Shown: positions 8,616 through 21,800 of the stretch, piece by piece
Layout: every line of letters starts with the position of its first letter
How positions within the stretch are numbered: position 1 is the stretch's first letter
Source of the DNA: CAILHX01 sp046155285
Lineage (GTDB): Bacteria > Pseudomonadota > Gammaproteobacteria > Burkholderiales > Methylophilaceae
Assembly (NCBI GenBank): GCA_046155285.1
Contig: JBJXEA010000010.1
Span: 72,815-136,814 of the forward strand
Direction of reading: 5' to 3'
DNA length: 64,000 bases
Position numbers and translations under genes: made by a program
Notes under the pieces: model-generated
The model's database searches: none
What the model saw: only the letters and a program-made list of their open reading frames with translations
What the model was told of the DNA's origin: nothing

Positions 8616-9091
8616 GATTGGCTGTAGGTGATAAAGCTGTAAGGTAAGCCGGCGGCACTTGTAGCGGAGATGCATTCTATTTCTCGCCACTGTGTCGCTT
8701 CGTAACTGGGGAAATGGGCATCGCCCACAAACTCCTGATGTATTTTGGTGAGATAGAGTTTATCAGCCAGCGGTAAAGCCGCCTTATACAACTCGTTACC
8801 GCCGATGACGAACAATTCGTCGTCATCACCACATAACGCCAATGCCTGCGGCAAAGAGCCCGCCACCAACGCACCAGTTACTTGATATTGTGGATTACGG
8901 CTAATGACTACCGTGGTGCGCCCGGGCAACAAACGCCCCAGAGATTCGTAGGTTTTGCGCCCCATCAGGATGTGATGCCCCATCGTCAGGGCTTTAAAGC
9001 GCTTGAGGTCTTCTGGCAAGTGCCAAGGCAGCATGTTATCACGCCCAATCACGCCATTGCTGGCAACGGCGGCGATGACCGACAATTTCAT
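8612..9091 (-). CDS. folA: Dihydrofolate reductase
   Basis: 159 aa, the usual size for chromosomal bacterial DHFR, which reduces dihydrofolate to tetrahydrofolate with NADPH. Signatures: SVIAAVASNGVIGRDN at the N-terminus, LPWHLPEDLKRFK with the catalytic acid Asp28, GRKTYESLG and RTTVVISRN for NADPH binding, and FVIGGNELYKAALPLADKLY. No thyA is adjacent. Translation ends convergently with the decarboxylase gene. Confidence 0.97.
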   Translation of the reverse strand: MKLSVIAAVASNGVIGRDNMLPWHLPEDLKRFKALTMGHHILMGRKTYESLGRLLPGRTTVVISRNPQYQVTGALVAGSLPQALALCGDDDELFVIGGNELYKAALPLADKLYLTKIHQEFVGDAHFPSYEATQWREIECISATSAAGLPYSFITYSQS

Positions 9092-9101
9092 GCCGACAAC
9101 T

Positions 9102-9848
9102 TCATTTGCAATTTTGTATTGAGAACGTTTCGCCCTCTACAGATGAGCCACCTAAACTGGAGATCTGGCTAAGGCCAGGGTCGCCAGGGAGTTGCAAAGG
9201 AATAACAGTGCTGGCCGGTGCGATGCCAAACTGACCCGCAGAAAGCGTAAGCTCTCCCGCATCATTCTTCATCACCACTTCGCCTTCGTGCACCCCGACA
9301 TAAACTGCGGGAGCAACCTCATCGCTGACATCAGTTTTTGTTTTCGCATCCACGACACCTGTTTCATCAATCTTGGCGCTGCCTTTAGTACATTTGCTGG
9401 TCGAGCAATCATCCACGTCAAACACTGTACCGCGAATACCGATAGTGGCAGTGGCGGTATTCATCTTATAGGCATCACGATTGCCGCGCTTGCTAATTAA
9501 GCCACTGATGGTACGCAAGCCGCCTTTTAACAAACCCAACGTGAACTTGTCTTTTTCAGGTTCATTTTCCTCAAAATGTTGCTCTTTAATTGCCACTTGG
9601 GTACTCGGTTTCAGCGTCATCACCATGCCATCAGAAAACTTGATTTGGGCATAAGCGCCCTTCTCTGTGGTAATGATGTCACCCTCTTTCACCGTAGAAC
9701 CACGTGACAGTGCCAAAACATCTCCACTACGCTTGGCGGTAATCGTTCCCGCAAGCTGGGTCACCGTGCCATCAGCCAAGGCGGATACACTCATCAAAGT
9801 TAGCACAGCAAGCACCGTCCATTTTTGTAGCATATGTGTTAATTGCAT
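9102..9848 (-). CDS. Exported FecR-domain protein coupled to the giant TpsA
   Basis: 248 aa. A signal peptide (MLQKWTVLAVLTLMSVSALA, after five leading residues) is followed by a FecR domain: GTVTQLAGTITAKR, then the core VKEGDIITTEKGAYAQIKF and NTATATIGIRGTVFDV at residues about 30-150. The C-terminal third has a Cys pair (DDCSTSKCTKG) and a final NCK. It lacks the membrane anchor of classical FecR sigma regulators, and no ECF sigma gene is nearby, so it is more likely a periplasmic or secreted accessory of the TPS system; this is inference. The ribosome site GGAGG and the start codon lie inside the last codons of tpsA (10-base overlap), so translational coupling is expected. Confidence 0.85.
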   Translation of the reverse strand: MQLTHMLQKWTVLAVLTLMSVSALADGTVTQLAGTITAKRSGDVLALSRGSTVKEGDIITTEKGAYAQIKFSDGMVMTLKPSTQVAIKEQHFEENEPEKDKFTLGLLKGGLRTISGLISKRGNRDAYKMNTATATIGIRGTVFDVDDCSTSKCTKGSAKIDETGVVDAKTKTDVSDEVAPAVYVGVHEGEVVMKNDAGELTLSAGQFGIAPASTVIPLQLPGDPGLSQISSLGGSSVEGETFSIQNCK

Positions 9849-12800
9849 GATCCCACCTCCGTCCGTGTGAAGTTGCCTTGATCGCCAGAAGCCCGTGCGG
9901 ATTTACCCGTAGATTCACGATCAATAGCAAACAACAAATATCCATAGAGCGACGAATCCACGCCGCGTGGTGCCAAAGATTGAATATAAGCATCACCAAA
10001 GCCCAATCCAGCACTAGTGTCTATGGTGAACTCTGCACCGTTATACAAAGTCCAAGAAATTGGGTAGCCGTTTTGGGTCAGCGCATTATTGTTGAAATCA
10101 AAACGACCAGAGCCTTTGCCGCCTATAAGCACAATCCCGGTGTGATATTTGTTGATCGCACCATCGTCAATTGTCGTCACTGTAAGCGCGGAATTAAGTT
10201 CTCTATCCGCTAGAAGCGTTGCATCCAGCAGCCCACCAACATCCAGCTTGATCTCACCAGAATTAAGAATGCTGGCAGAGGTTAAGCCCGCACCACTACC
10301 CGCCTCAAGCACCAGACTTCTGCCTACTTTCAAATTCATAGTGGTCACCGGGTCCAGCACGGCAAAAGCATTAGACTTGCTAGTTCCCACGCCATTGATC
10401 GTGCCGCCGGTAATCACCATATCTTTTTTCACTTTCAAGGTCTTGCCATTGAATGCCTGAACGATAGCGCTGGCACTCGCCGTATTATTGGAACCCGTAT
10501 GCGTCACCGTACCTGCTTTGATATAGAAATTACCATCCACCTTAACGTCTAGCGTATTGGCCGTGATAAAGGCATTAGCTTGCGATTCCGCATTGCTTAC
10601 ACCACCACCAAAATCAGCAGTGCCTCCCTGCAAAGTCAAGTCGCCCGTCGTGGCTATCTTCATATTATTCCCAGCTTTGAGAATAATGTCGTTAGTCAGC
10701 TTGGTGCCGCTCGCCATCACCGTAGTATGGCCGGCCAGCAACTCCAAGTTGTTGGCGACTATGTTGATGTCGTTTAGAGCTTCAATGTTCAAGTCGCCGT
10801 TCTGACCGGGGTTAGAAGCTCCTTGGAAAGTAACGGTACTCGCAAGATTCAGGTTGATGTTACGCCCCTTAATTTGCCCAGGACCGGACACCAATATGAC
10901 ACCAGAAGTGGTTAACGTAATATCACCATTGCCCGCATTGATATCCAAGGGCGTTGATACCGTGAGCAAACTACCTAGGTCAATATCTCCGTCGTAAGCA
11001 CCAAAATTGATGCCGCCGCCAACAGCGCCATAAACCGCGTAACCATCATAGTCATAAAAAGTAAGTTGTCCCGTTGCATTTGCGCTATCCCCCAAATTAC
11101 GCGAACGGAAATCTATGGAATCAACATCATTAAATCTGTTAACAAACTCATCACCAAGAGTGATGGACGCTCCCGCGTTATTCAGGGTCTTAACAGTTAA
11201 GTCTTCGGCAATAATAGGCGCTGCAGTCTGCGTCACGTTGCCGGTAGAAACAAAATTTGCACTACCACCAGCATTAGACACCCCATTAATCTTCAATGCA
11301 CCTGTTTTGTAAATATAGATATCGCCTCCATTAGAGTTCGTCACCAGCCCATTAACATTAGCACCTATGTGTATCGGGCTGACGACATCATCGAGTGTAC
11401 TCGGCGTATGCAGATCATCTTTCCCAATATGATGAGCACTCAGAACAATGTTGCCTTGCCCTGCCACGGTAGTGTCCAGCAACTCGGCTCCACCGCCGAC
11501 GATGTTGTGATTAATTGAAGTGACATTCAGATTATTCGTGCCCGAATTGTTACCGTTGTAAGCCAAACTGCCCGTCAACACGACATCATCACCATTGACA
11601 ATGCTAAGGCCACCGCCAGACAAGCCTATCGGTGATGTCAAATTACCCACTGTCAAAACTTGCGAACCAATACTCGAACCACCCACGGTCAAACCACCCG
11701 AAGTAGAAACGGTATTCAGTTCATTCTGGTCTAGTTGCAAAGTGCCCCCACCAGTACCAAGCCCCACGGTCACGTCAGTGGCCGCCTTTAAGCTCACCGC
11801 GCCGGCACCACCCACAACCTTATTCGCACCAGTGCCCAAAGTCATTTGGTCAGCCGTCAGATTAACAGCGCTGGTGTTAGCACCACCGCCATTAGTAATA
11901 ATGCCAAGCACCGCAGAATTATCCAATACTCCAGTGCCTGCGTTGATAGTCACTCCCGTACCCCCAGTCACCGTACCCGTAACGGTAGTACCCACCGAGT
12001 TCGCGGTAAAGCTGTTAGCTGTCGTCACCGTACCCAATTGCAACAAAGTGCTGTCTTTAATCTGTATGGCATTAGCGCCGGTGTTGCTGAGCCCAACCAC
12101 GCCAGTAAAGTCATTGCCCGCATTGGTCAGAGTGATGGCATTCGCACCTGCGCTAAAGCTGGTCGCCCCTGCTCCACCTGCTTGGGTGATAGCGCCAGTT
12201 TGTGTGATTGCGCCATTGCTGATGACGTCTAACGTACCGCTACCGACTGAACTAGTGCCAAACTGAATAGCGTTGGTGTCGGTGATTTGAACATTATTTG
12301 CACCCGTGTTGGTCAAACTCACAGCGCCCACAAAGTTGTTCGCAGCGTTGGTCAGCGTAATGGCTGCAGCACCGGCGTTGATGGCGCTAGTGCCAGTGAT
12401 AGTGAGTGCACCAGCTTGGGTGACTGCGCCAGTGTTGCTGGTGGCGCTTAGGTTGCCGCCTACTGTGCCAGTGCCTAGGTTAAGTGCGCCGGTGTTGATG
12501 GTGGTGAGGTCGCCACCCAAGGTCAGTGTGGCGAGGGTAAGCGCATTAGTGTCGGTGATGGCGGTGGCGTTGCTTCCAGTGTTGCTAAGGGTGACCGCAC
12601 CCACAAAATTGTTTGCCGCATCAGTGAGACTAATGGTATTTGCACCCGCATTGATATTGCTAGTGCCAGTAATCACTAAGCCACCTGCGGTTTCTGTAAT
12701 CGCACCACTGTTGCTGACAGCACTCAAGTTACCGCCTACCGTACCCGTACCTAGATTCAATGCGCCGGTGTTGATGGTGGTGAGGTTGCCGCCCGCACCT

Positions 12801-15800
12801 GCAATGCTTAAAGTGCCGAGTGTCAGGGCGTTGCTGTCGGTGATTTGTACCGCGTTGCCGCCAGTGTTGGTGAGGTTCACAGCGCCCACAAAGTTGTTCG
12901 CAGCGTTGGTCAGCGTAATGGCTGCAGCACCGGCGTTGATGGCGCTAGTGCCAGTAATGGTCAATGCACCCGTTTGAGTAACCGCACCGGTGTTGCTGGT
13001 GGCGCTTAAGTTACCACCTACCGTACCAGAGCCTAGGTTCAGTGCGCCAGTGTTGATGGTGGTGAAATCACCACCCAAGGTCAGTGTGGCGAGGGTGAGC
13101 GCGTTGGTGTCGGTGATGGCGGTAGCGTTGCTTCCAGTGTTGCTAAGAGTTACAGCGCCCACAAAGTTGTTGGCCGCGTTACTCAGCGTAATAGTGCCAT
13201 TACCAGCATCAACACTCGTCGTACCCGTCACCGCAAACGCACCGCTTTGTGACAGTGCACCGTTACTTTGCAAGCTCAAGTTGCCGCCCAGCGTCAGTGC
13301 TGCCACATCCAGGGTATTGGTGTCGCGGATAGAGATATTGTTAGCACCCGTGTTAGCCACAGTGACCGTACCACCGAAATCATTAGCCGCATTGGTCAAC
13401 GTAATCGCAGCGCCACCGGCATCGATGTTGTTGGTGCCGGTAATCGTCAGTGCGCCAGTTTGAGTGACCGCACCAGTGTTGCTAGTAGCGCTTAAGTTGC
13501 CACCGACCGTACCAGAACCTAAATTCAGTGCGCCGGTGTTGATGGTGGTGAGGTCGCCGCCCAAGGTCAGTGTGGCAAGCGTCAGTGCGTTGGCGTCGGT
13601 GATGGCAGTGGCATTAGCGCCAGTGTTACTGAGGGTGACCGCACCCACAAAGTTATTAGTAGCATTCGTCAACGTAATCGTCGCAGCTCCCGCATCAATG
13701 GCGCTAGTGCCAGTAATGGTGAGTGCGCCGGTTTGCGTGATTGCACCGGTGTTGCTGTTGGCGCTTAAGTTACCGCCCACTGTGCCAGAGCCTAAATTAA
13801 GTGCGCCTGTACTGATGGCGATGAGGTTGCCTGCGGCGATGCTGAGTGTGCCTAAGGTTAAGGCATTCGTGTCAGTTATCTGTACTGCGTTTGCGCCAGT
13901 GTTGGTCAGGCTGACCGCACCGGTGAAGTTGTTGGCGGCATCGGTGAGGGTGATGGTATTAGCACCGGCGTTGATGTTGCTAGTGCCGGTGATAGCGAGC
14001 CCACCCGCGGTTTCTGTAATCGCGCCGCCGTTGCTGGTTGCACTCAAGTTACCACCTACCGTGCCAGTGCCTAAGTTAAGTGCGCCGGTGTTGATGATAG
14101 TGAGGTTGCCCGCAGCGATGCTCAAGGTGCCGAGCGTCAATGCATTGGCATCCGTCACCTGAACATTGCCGCTGGTATTGGTCAGACTCACAGCACCTAC
14201 AAAATTGTTAGTAGCATTCGTCAGCGTAATCGCTGCGCCTCCGGCATTGATGTCGCTAGTGCCCGTGATGGCGAGTGCGCCGCTTTGGGTGATTGCTCCC
14301 GTGTTGCTAGTAGCGCTCAAGTTGCCGCCTACTGTGCCAGTGCCTAGGTTAAGTGCGCCGGTGTTGATGGTGGTGAGGTCACCTGCGGCGATGCTCAGCG
14401 AGCCTAATGTTAAGGCGTTGCTGTCGGTGATCTGGACTGCATTAGCGCCGGTATTGGTGAGGCTGACTACGCCAGTGAAGTCATTGGCTTGAGTCAAAGT
14501 AATCACCCCTGCACCCGTAATGAAACTAGCAGCACCCGCAGCCGCGGTTTGGGTGATCGCGCCCGTTTGGGTAATGCTGTTAGCGCCAGTGGCATTGACC
14601 GTCAAGGTGCCAGTACCTACGTTACTAGTGCCGAGTATCAGCGCGTTGGCATCAGTAACGGCGACGTTATTAGCGCCACTGTTGTTCACTGAAACTGCGC
14701 CGGTAAAGTCATTCGCTTGGGTCAGGGTAATCACACCTGCCCCGCCATTAAAGGTGGCAGCGCCTGCACTGGCGGCTTGAGTAATCGTGCCACTCTGCGT
14801 GATGCCGACGGCGTTGACGGTTAAGGTGCCGCTACCGACTGAGCTGGCAGCAAACTGAATGGCGTTGGTGTCGGTGATGGCGACGTTGTTCGCGCCAGTG
14901 TTGGTCAGTGTTACGTCTCCGGTAAAGTTGTTAGTGGCACTAGTCAGGGTGATGACGCCCGCGCCGGCATTCACCGTAGTCGCTGCCGCCAGAATATTCC
15001 CCGCCGTCTGATCAACCCCTACACCGCCCAAGGTCAAGCCAAAACCCGTCGCGTTGATATTGGCGCCAATATCCAACAGGCCTGCGGTCACTATGGAAGT
15101 CGCGCCGCCAGTGGTCACGTTGCCGATTACATTCAAGCCACCTGCATTATCTTTCAGAGTGAACGCTCCCACGCTGCTGAACGCGCCCAAGCTGGTCAGC
15201 ACGTTGTTTCCACCCAAAGTCACCGCCGCGCCAGCATTGCCCGTCAGCGTCCCGGCTGTGATGATGCCAGTTTGGGTAACTGCGCCACTCAGATTATTGA
15301 CAGTAGCGCCGCCCAGCACCACAGTGCCAGTAGCACCCGTGGTGATGTTGCCAAGCGCTGACGTGGTGGCATCTATCACTTGTATCGCAGTAGCGGTGTT
15401 GCTCGTGGTGGTGAGTGCACCTGCTAGGTTAATCGCGCCATCATTGGCATCTACCAGAATATCGCCAGCGCCACCGTCCACCGTACCGCCAGTGCTGGTA
15501 ACGCCAACACCGGTCAGATTAACTGCCGTGCCGGTGATGTTGTTAGCACCCAAAGCCAGTGCAGAAACAGTAGTCGTGATGGTCGTAGTTCCGACGCCGC
15601 TGTTGATAGCTCCCGTCACATTGAGACCACCCAAGTCATTGATAGTCAACGTGCCGTTGCTGGTGAATGCACCCAAATTGGTGATGGTGTTAGCGCCACC
15701 CAAGACCACGGTACTTGTGGTGCTGCCAGCAAGCGTGCCAGTATTGATGACACCAGTTTGCGTCACTGCGCCAGTCACGTCGCTTGTTGTGCCTATGGTG

Positions 15801-18800
15801 GTGGTACCAGTCGCACCAGTGCTTACATTCGCCAGCGCCACTGTGCTGGCGTTGTGCACCGTCACTGCCGTCGCGGTGTTACTTCCTGTGCTGATAGCAC
15901 CGCCCAGATTGATTGCCGCGGCACCACCGTCTACGAGAATATCGCCACTACTAGAGGTCAACGTACCTCCTGCGGTGGTCGTAACCCCGATACCTGCAAG
16001 CGTCACACCTTTACCCACCCCACTGGCGGAAATCGCATTACTGATGGTGGCCGTTGAGCCTGTTGAAGCGAGGCTGATATTGCCGTTACTTGTGGTCACA
16101 GTGCCCGTGGTGGTAAGAGCGCCAGTCGCGCTAATGGAAATATCGTTGGCGCTACTGGTCGTGCCTAATGCCAATGCGCCGGTTTGGGCGATATAGATAC
16201 CATTCGTGGTTGTGCTGGCATTAAGAGCCGTCACCACAATATCAATATCATTTGCTGCGCCCACAGCGCCTATACCCGTGCTTGCTACAAGTGTTGTGGT
16301 AGTGGCTGCGATGTTTTCATTGCCAGCGCCATCAAGAGCGGTAATGTCGGTAATCGCGCCCGTCGTAGCAGTCACATTTACCAGACCCGTAGTGTTTGCG
16401 ATTTGTCCTAAAGCCACGCCACCACTGGCCAGCAAAGTCACCGTGCCGCCGCCAGCAGTATAGACAGTACCATCGGCCATGCTGATGTTGCCACTACCAG
16501 CGGTCACATTTATAACACCTACGCCACCCGTAGCCAGGTCGCCAGTCGCCGTATTAACAATACTATCGCTATCTAAAACAACATCACCGCTGCCACTAGT
16601 GACCGCGGCATTTACCGTAAGCACGGTATCTCCGTCTAGTTCAGCATCGCCACTGCCATTTGCCGTCACTACGCTATTGGCATCCAGCGTACCAGTAGTC
16701 ACCTTAACCTTGATATTGCCACTGCCGCCCAAGGTACGCACCCCGGTACCCCCAATAATAAGGTTGGTCGCATTGGTAACATTGATGTCACCACTCGTGC
16801 TATTGGTCGCTACTAGCGTGCCAATGCTGGTGTTAATGTCCGCCACGCCGCCAGCAGAGCCTATACCAAGTGCCGCCGCCAGAGTGGCGAGGCCGGAAGT
16901 GATGATGTTGGGAGTTTCAGCAGCCGTAATGTCGGTAATCGCGCCCGCTGTGGCCGTGACATTCACCGCGCTGCTGGTAGTGTTGATTTGACCCAACACC
17001 ACGTTATTAGCCGCGGTCACATTCACCGTGCCGCTACCCGTAGTAAAGATGGTGCCATCGGCCATGGTGATGTTGTTGGCGGTCGCCGTCACGTCTATAG
17101 TGCCGGTGGTGCCGGTTGTCAGATCGCCATTCACCCCAAAAGTCGTCCCCGTGCCCCCGGTCAGACTCAAGTTGCCGCTGGTGCTGGACAAGGCGTTATT
17201 GACTGTGAGCAATCCGGCCGCATTCAATGTCACACCCCCACTACCATTTGCTGTCAGCGTATTACTGATGGTGATATTGCCAGCTGTATTACTGATGTTA
17301 ATAGTGCCATTGTTGGAAGTGCTAGCATTACCACTGGTGGTAATCGCCCCGCCCGCACTCACGGTCAGGCTAGAACCCGCCGTTATCGCGGCCAAGTCAA
17401 TGGCATTAGCATCGGTAATCTGTACTGCGTTAGCGCCACTATTGCTGGCTGTCACGCTGCCGGTAAAGTCGTTGGCCTGGGTTAGAGTAATCACGCCTGC
17501 ACCACCGTTAAAGGCGGCCGTTCCGGCTGCGGGGGTTTGGGTAATTGCACCGGTTTGAGTGATGCCAACCGCGTTAACAATCAGCGTGCTAGTGCCTACG
17601 TTACTGGTGCCGATAATCAACGCATTGCTGTCCGTCACGGCGACAGCATTCGCGCCGCTGTTGTTGAGCGAGACGGCTCCGGTAAAGTCATTAGCCTGCG
17701 TCAGCGTAATCACGCCTGCGCCACCATTAAAGATGGCAGCGCCTGCCGAAGCAGCTTGAGTGATAGCGCCACTCTGTGTGATGCCGACGGCATTGAAGGT
17801 TAAGGTCCCGCTACCCACAGAACTGGTAGCAAATTGAATAGCATTCGTATCAGTGATGGCGACGTTGTTAGCGCCAGTATTGGTCAGTGTTACGTCCCCA
17901 GTAAAGTTGTTACTTGCATTATTCAGCGTGATAGCTCCGGCTCCTGCGTTGGCGGTGGTCGTGCCCGTGACCACAAACGCACCGCTTTGTGACAATGCGC
18001 CGTTACTTTGCAAACTCAAGTTGCCACCCAGCGTCAATGCGGCCACATCCAGAGTATTGGTATCGCGGAGAGAGATGTTATTTGCGCCCGTATTTGCAAC
18101 AGTGACTGTGCCACCAAAATCATTAGTCGCATTGGTCAGCGTAATCGCTGCTGCACCCGCATTGATGTTGCTAGTGCCGGTAATCGTCAGTGCGCCGGTT
18201 TGAGTGATCGCACCCGTGTTGCTGGTGGCGCTTAAGTTGCCGCCGACCGTGCCGGTGCCTAGATTGAGTGCGCCGGTGTTGATGGTGGTGAGGTTGCCGG
18301 TGGCGACGCTTAAGGTACCGAGAGTTAAGGCGTTGTTGTCGGTGATCTGTACGTTGTTAGCGCCGGTGTTGGTGAGGCTGACTGCGCCAGTGAAGTCGTT
18401 GAGTTGCGTCAGCGTAATCACGCCTGCACCGGTGGTGAAGCTGGTTGCGCCTGCGCTGGCAGCCTGGGTAATCGCTCCCGTCTGGGTGATGCTGTTAGCG
18501 CCCGTGGCGGTAACCACTAGTGAGCCAGTACCTACACTGCTGGTGCCCAGTACGATGGCATTGGTGTCAGTGAGGGCGACGTTGTTTGCGCCGCTGTTGT
18601 TCAAGCTGACCGCGCCGGTGAAGTCGTTGGCTTGAGTGAGGGTAATCACACCTGCGCCACCGTTGAAGGTGGTAGCGCCTGCGCCGCCTGCTTGGGTGAT
18701 GGCACCGGTTTGGGTGATGCCTACGGCGTTGACGGTTAAAGTGCCGCTGCCGACTGAGCTGGCCGCCAGTTGAATGGCGTTGGTGTCAGTAATGGCGACG

Positions 18801-21800
18801 TTGTTTGCGCCACTGTTACTCAAGGTCACAGCACCGGTGAAGTTGTTGGTGCCGGTGGTCAGCGTAATAGCGTTGGCGCCTGCGGTGATGCTGCTGGTGC
18901 CGGTGATGGCCAATGTGCCGCTTTGGGTGATGCCTGCGCCGGTGGCGGTGAGGTTGCCGCTTAAGGTGAGCGCTTGTAGGTCTAGGGCGGTGGTGTCGAG
19001 TACGGTGACGTTGGCCAGTGTACCTGCGCTAGCAAAGGCGACTGTGCCAGTGAAGGCGTTGGCGGCATTGGCGACAGTGATGTTGGAACCGCCTACTGCG
19101 GTGAAGGTGCTATTGCCGGTGATGGTCAAAGCGCCGCTGTTGGTGATATTGCCGCCGGCGGTAGCACTGAGGTTATTAGTGGTGGTAATCGCGCCTAGGT
19201 CTATGGCGTTAGCATCGGTAATCTGGATGGCATTAGCGCCAGTGTTGTTGGCTGCGACTGCACCGGTGAAGTCGTTGGCGTTAGTCAGGGTGATGACGCC
19301 CGCGCCACCATTCAGGGTGACAGCACCTGCACCCGCTGCCTGAGTCACCGTGCCAGTCTGGGTGATGCCGACAGCATTTACCGTCAAGGTGCTGGTACCA
19401 ACACTACTGGTTCCAAGCTGAATTGCGCCACTGTTAGTGACGGCAACCGCATTGGCTCCGGAGTTGTTCAAACCTACCGCGCCAGTAAAACTGTTACCCG
19501 CAGTGGTCATGGTGATAACGCCTGCGCCACCATTCAGAGTGACAGCACCTGCCGCCGCACCTTGGGTAACAGCGCCAGTTTGGGTGATGCCGACGGCGTT
19601 GACCGTGAAGCTACCCGTGCCCAGCGTGGAAGCGCCTAGGCTAATGGCGTTGGTGTCAGTTACGGCAACATTGTTGGCACCTGAATTATTGAGTCTGACC
19701 GCGCCGGTAAAATCGTTGGCCTGCGTCAGCACAATCACTCCGGCACCACCATTAAAGATAGCATTGTTAGCACCGGCGGCTTGCGTAATAGCACCTGTCT
19801 GAGTGATGCCGACGGCATTGATGACAAATGTTCCAGTGCCTACGTTGCTGGTACCCAGTATTAAGGAATTGACATCAGTCACAGCGTTGTTGCTACCCAA
19901 AGTGTTGTTGAGACTGACTGCACCTGTGAAGTCGTTAGCTTCGAGCAGGGTGATGGCGCCTGCCGCACCACCGTTAAACGTGACGGTGCCAGCCGATGCT
20001 GCCTGTGTGATGGTTGCCCCGCTGGCTTGGCTGATGCCGTTGGCGTTGACCGTAAGGCTGCCAGTACCTAGAGTGGAAGTACCGAAGCTAATGGCACCAG
20101 CGCTGGTCACGGCGACGTTGAAGGCACCACTATTGGTGAGGCTAAGATTGTTCACGAAATCGTTGCCTACATTGGTGAGTGTGATGCTATTGGCTCCGGC
20201 GTTGATGTTGCTGGTACCCGTGATGGCAAGTGCGCCAGTTTGCGTGACTGCCGTACTATTGCTAGTGACAGCGAGGTTGCCCCCCACCGTACCAGTACCT
20301 AGATTCACCCCTGAGCCACTGGAAATAGTGGTGAGATCACCCCCAATACTTAAGGTGCCAAGCGCCAAACTGTTCCCATCAGTAATTTGTACTGCATTGG
20401 CTCCGGTATTACTCAAGCTGACTGCACCAACAAAATCATTTACGCCGCTAGTAAGCGTAATAGCATTGGCACCAGCCGTGAAGCTGGAAGTGCCGGTGAT
20501 GGCCAATGAGCCACTCTGGGTGATGCCAGCGCCGGTTGCCACCAAATTACCAGTTAGGGTCAGAGTCTGTAAGTCGAGTGCCGTGGTATCTAAAACGGTG
20601 ACATTGGCAAGGTTGCCAGAAACTGGGGCAAAGGAAACGGTGCCCCCAAAACTGTTACCTGCGTTGGCAACAGTAATACTATTACCGCCAGCCACAGTAA
20701 AGGTACTGTTACCACCAATCACCAACGCACCACTGTTGGTAATATTGTTCGTTGTAGCCGTAGCGCTCAGGTTATTAGCAGTGGTAATCGCCCCCAGATT
20801 CAAGGCATTGGCATCAACTAAAGTTATCGCATTCGCACCGCTGTTAGAAGCCGAAACTGCACCAGTAAAGTCATTAGAAGCACTATTCAGTGTGATTACA
20901 CCTGCGCCACCATTAAAGGTAGCCACACCCGCAGAAGCCGCTTGGGTAATGGTGCCACCTTGTGTGATGCCGACAGCATTCACCGTCAAGGTGCTGGTGC
21001 CAACACTACTGGTGCCAATCTGAATGGCATTGACATCTGTTACAGCAACCGCATTGGCACCTGAATTATTGAGACTAACATTGCCAGTAAAGTCATTACC
21101 GGCGTTAGTCAGGGTAATGACCCCAGCACCCCCATTAAAGGTAGCGGTACTAGCACCTGTCGCCTGTGTAATGGCACCTGTTTGTGTGATACCGACAGCA
21201 TTCACTGTTAAGAGGCTGGTTCCTACATTCACTGTACCAAGCACAATAGCGTTAGCATCAGTAATGGCAACATTGTTAGCACCACTGTTATTGAGGCTAA
21301 CCGCACCCGTAAAATCGTTAGAGGCGTTGGTCAAGGTAATGGAATTCGCGCCAGCATTGAAGCTGCTGGTGCCGGTGACCGTGATTGCCCCCGTTTGGTT
21401 AATCAGAGCGCCGCTTGTAGCGCTGAGGTTGCCACCCACGCTGACGGGACCAGCGAAACTCAATGAATTTCCTGCGTTAACCGTCAGGTTGCCACCTGTA
21501 CTCACGCTGGCCAAACCAAGTCCATTAACATCTGTTACCTGAACATTATTTGCGCCACCAGTGTTGGTTAGGCTGATACCCCCACCAAAGTCATTTGAAG
21601 CATTGGTTAGGGTAATGGCGTTAGCCCCTGCACTAAAGCTAGCGCTACCTGTGGCTATTACCAGCGCCCCGCTCTGGGTAATGCCTGCGCCAGTAGCGAC
21701 AAGGTTGCCCGAAAGAGTCAACGCCTGCATATCAAGCGCTGTCGTGTCTAAGACCGTTACATTCCCCAGAGCGCCTGAACTAGCAACAAAACCTACCGTA

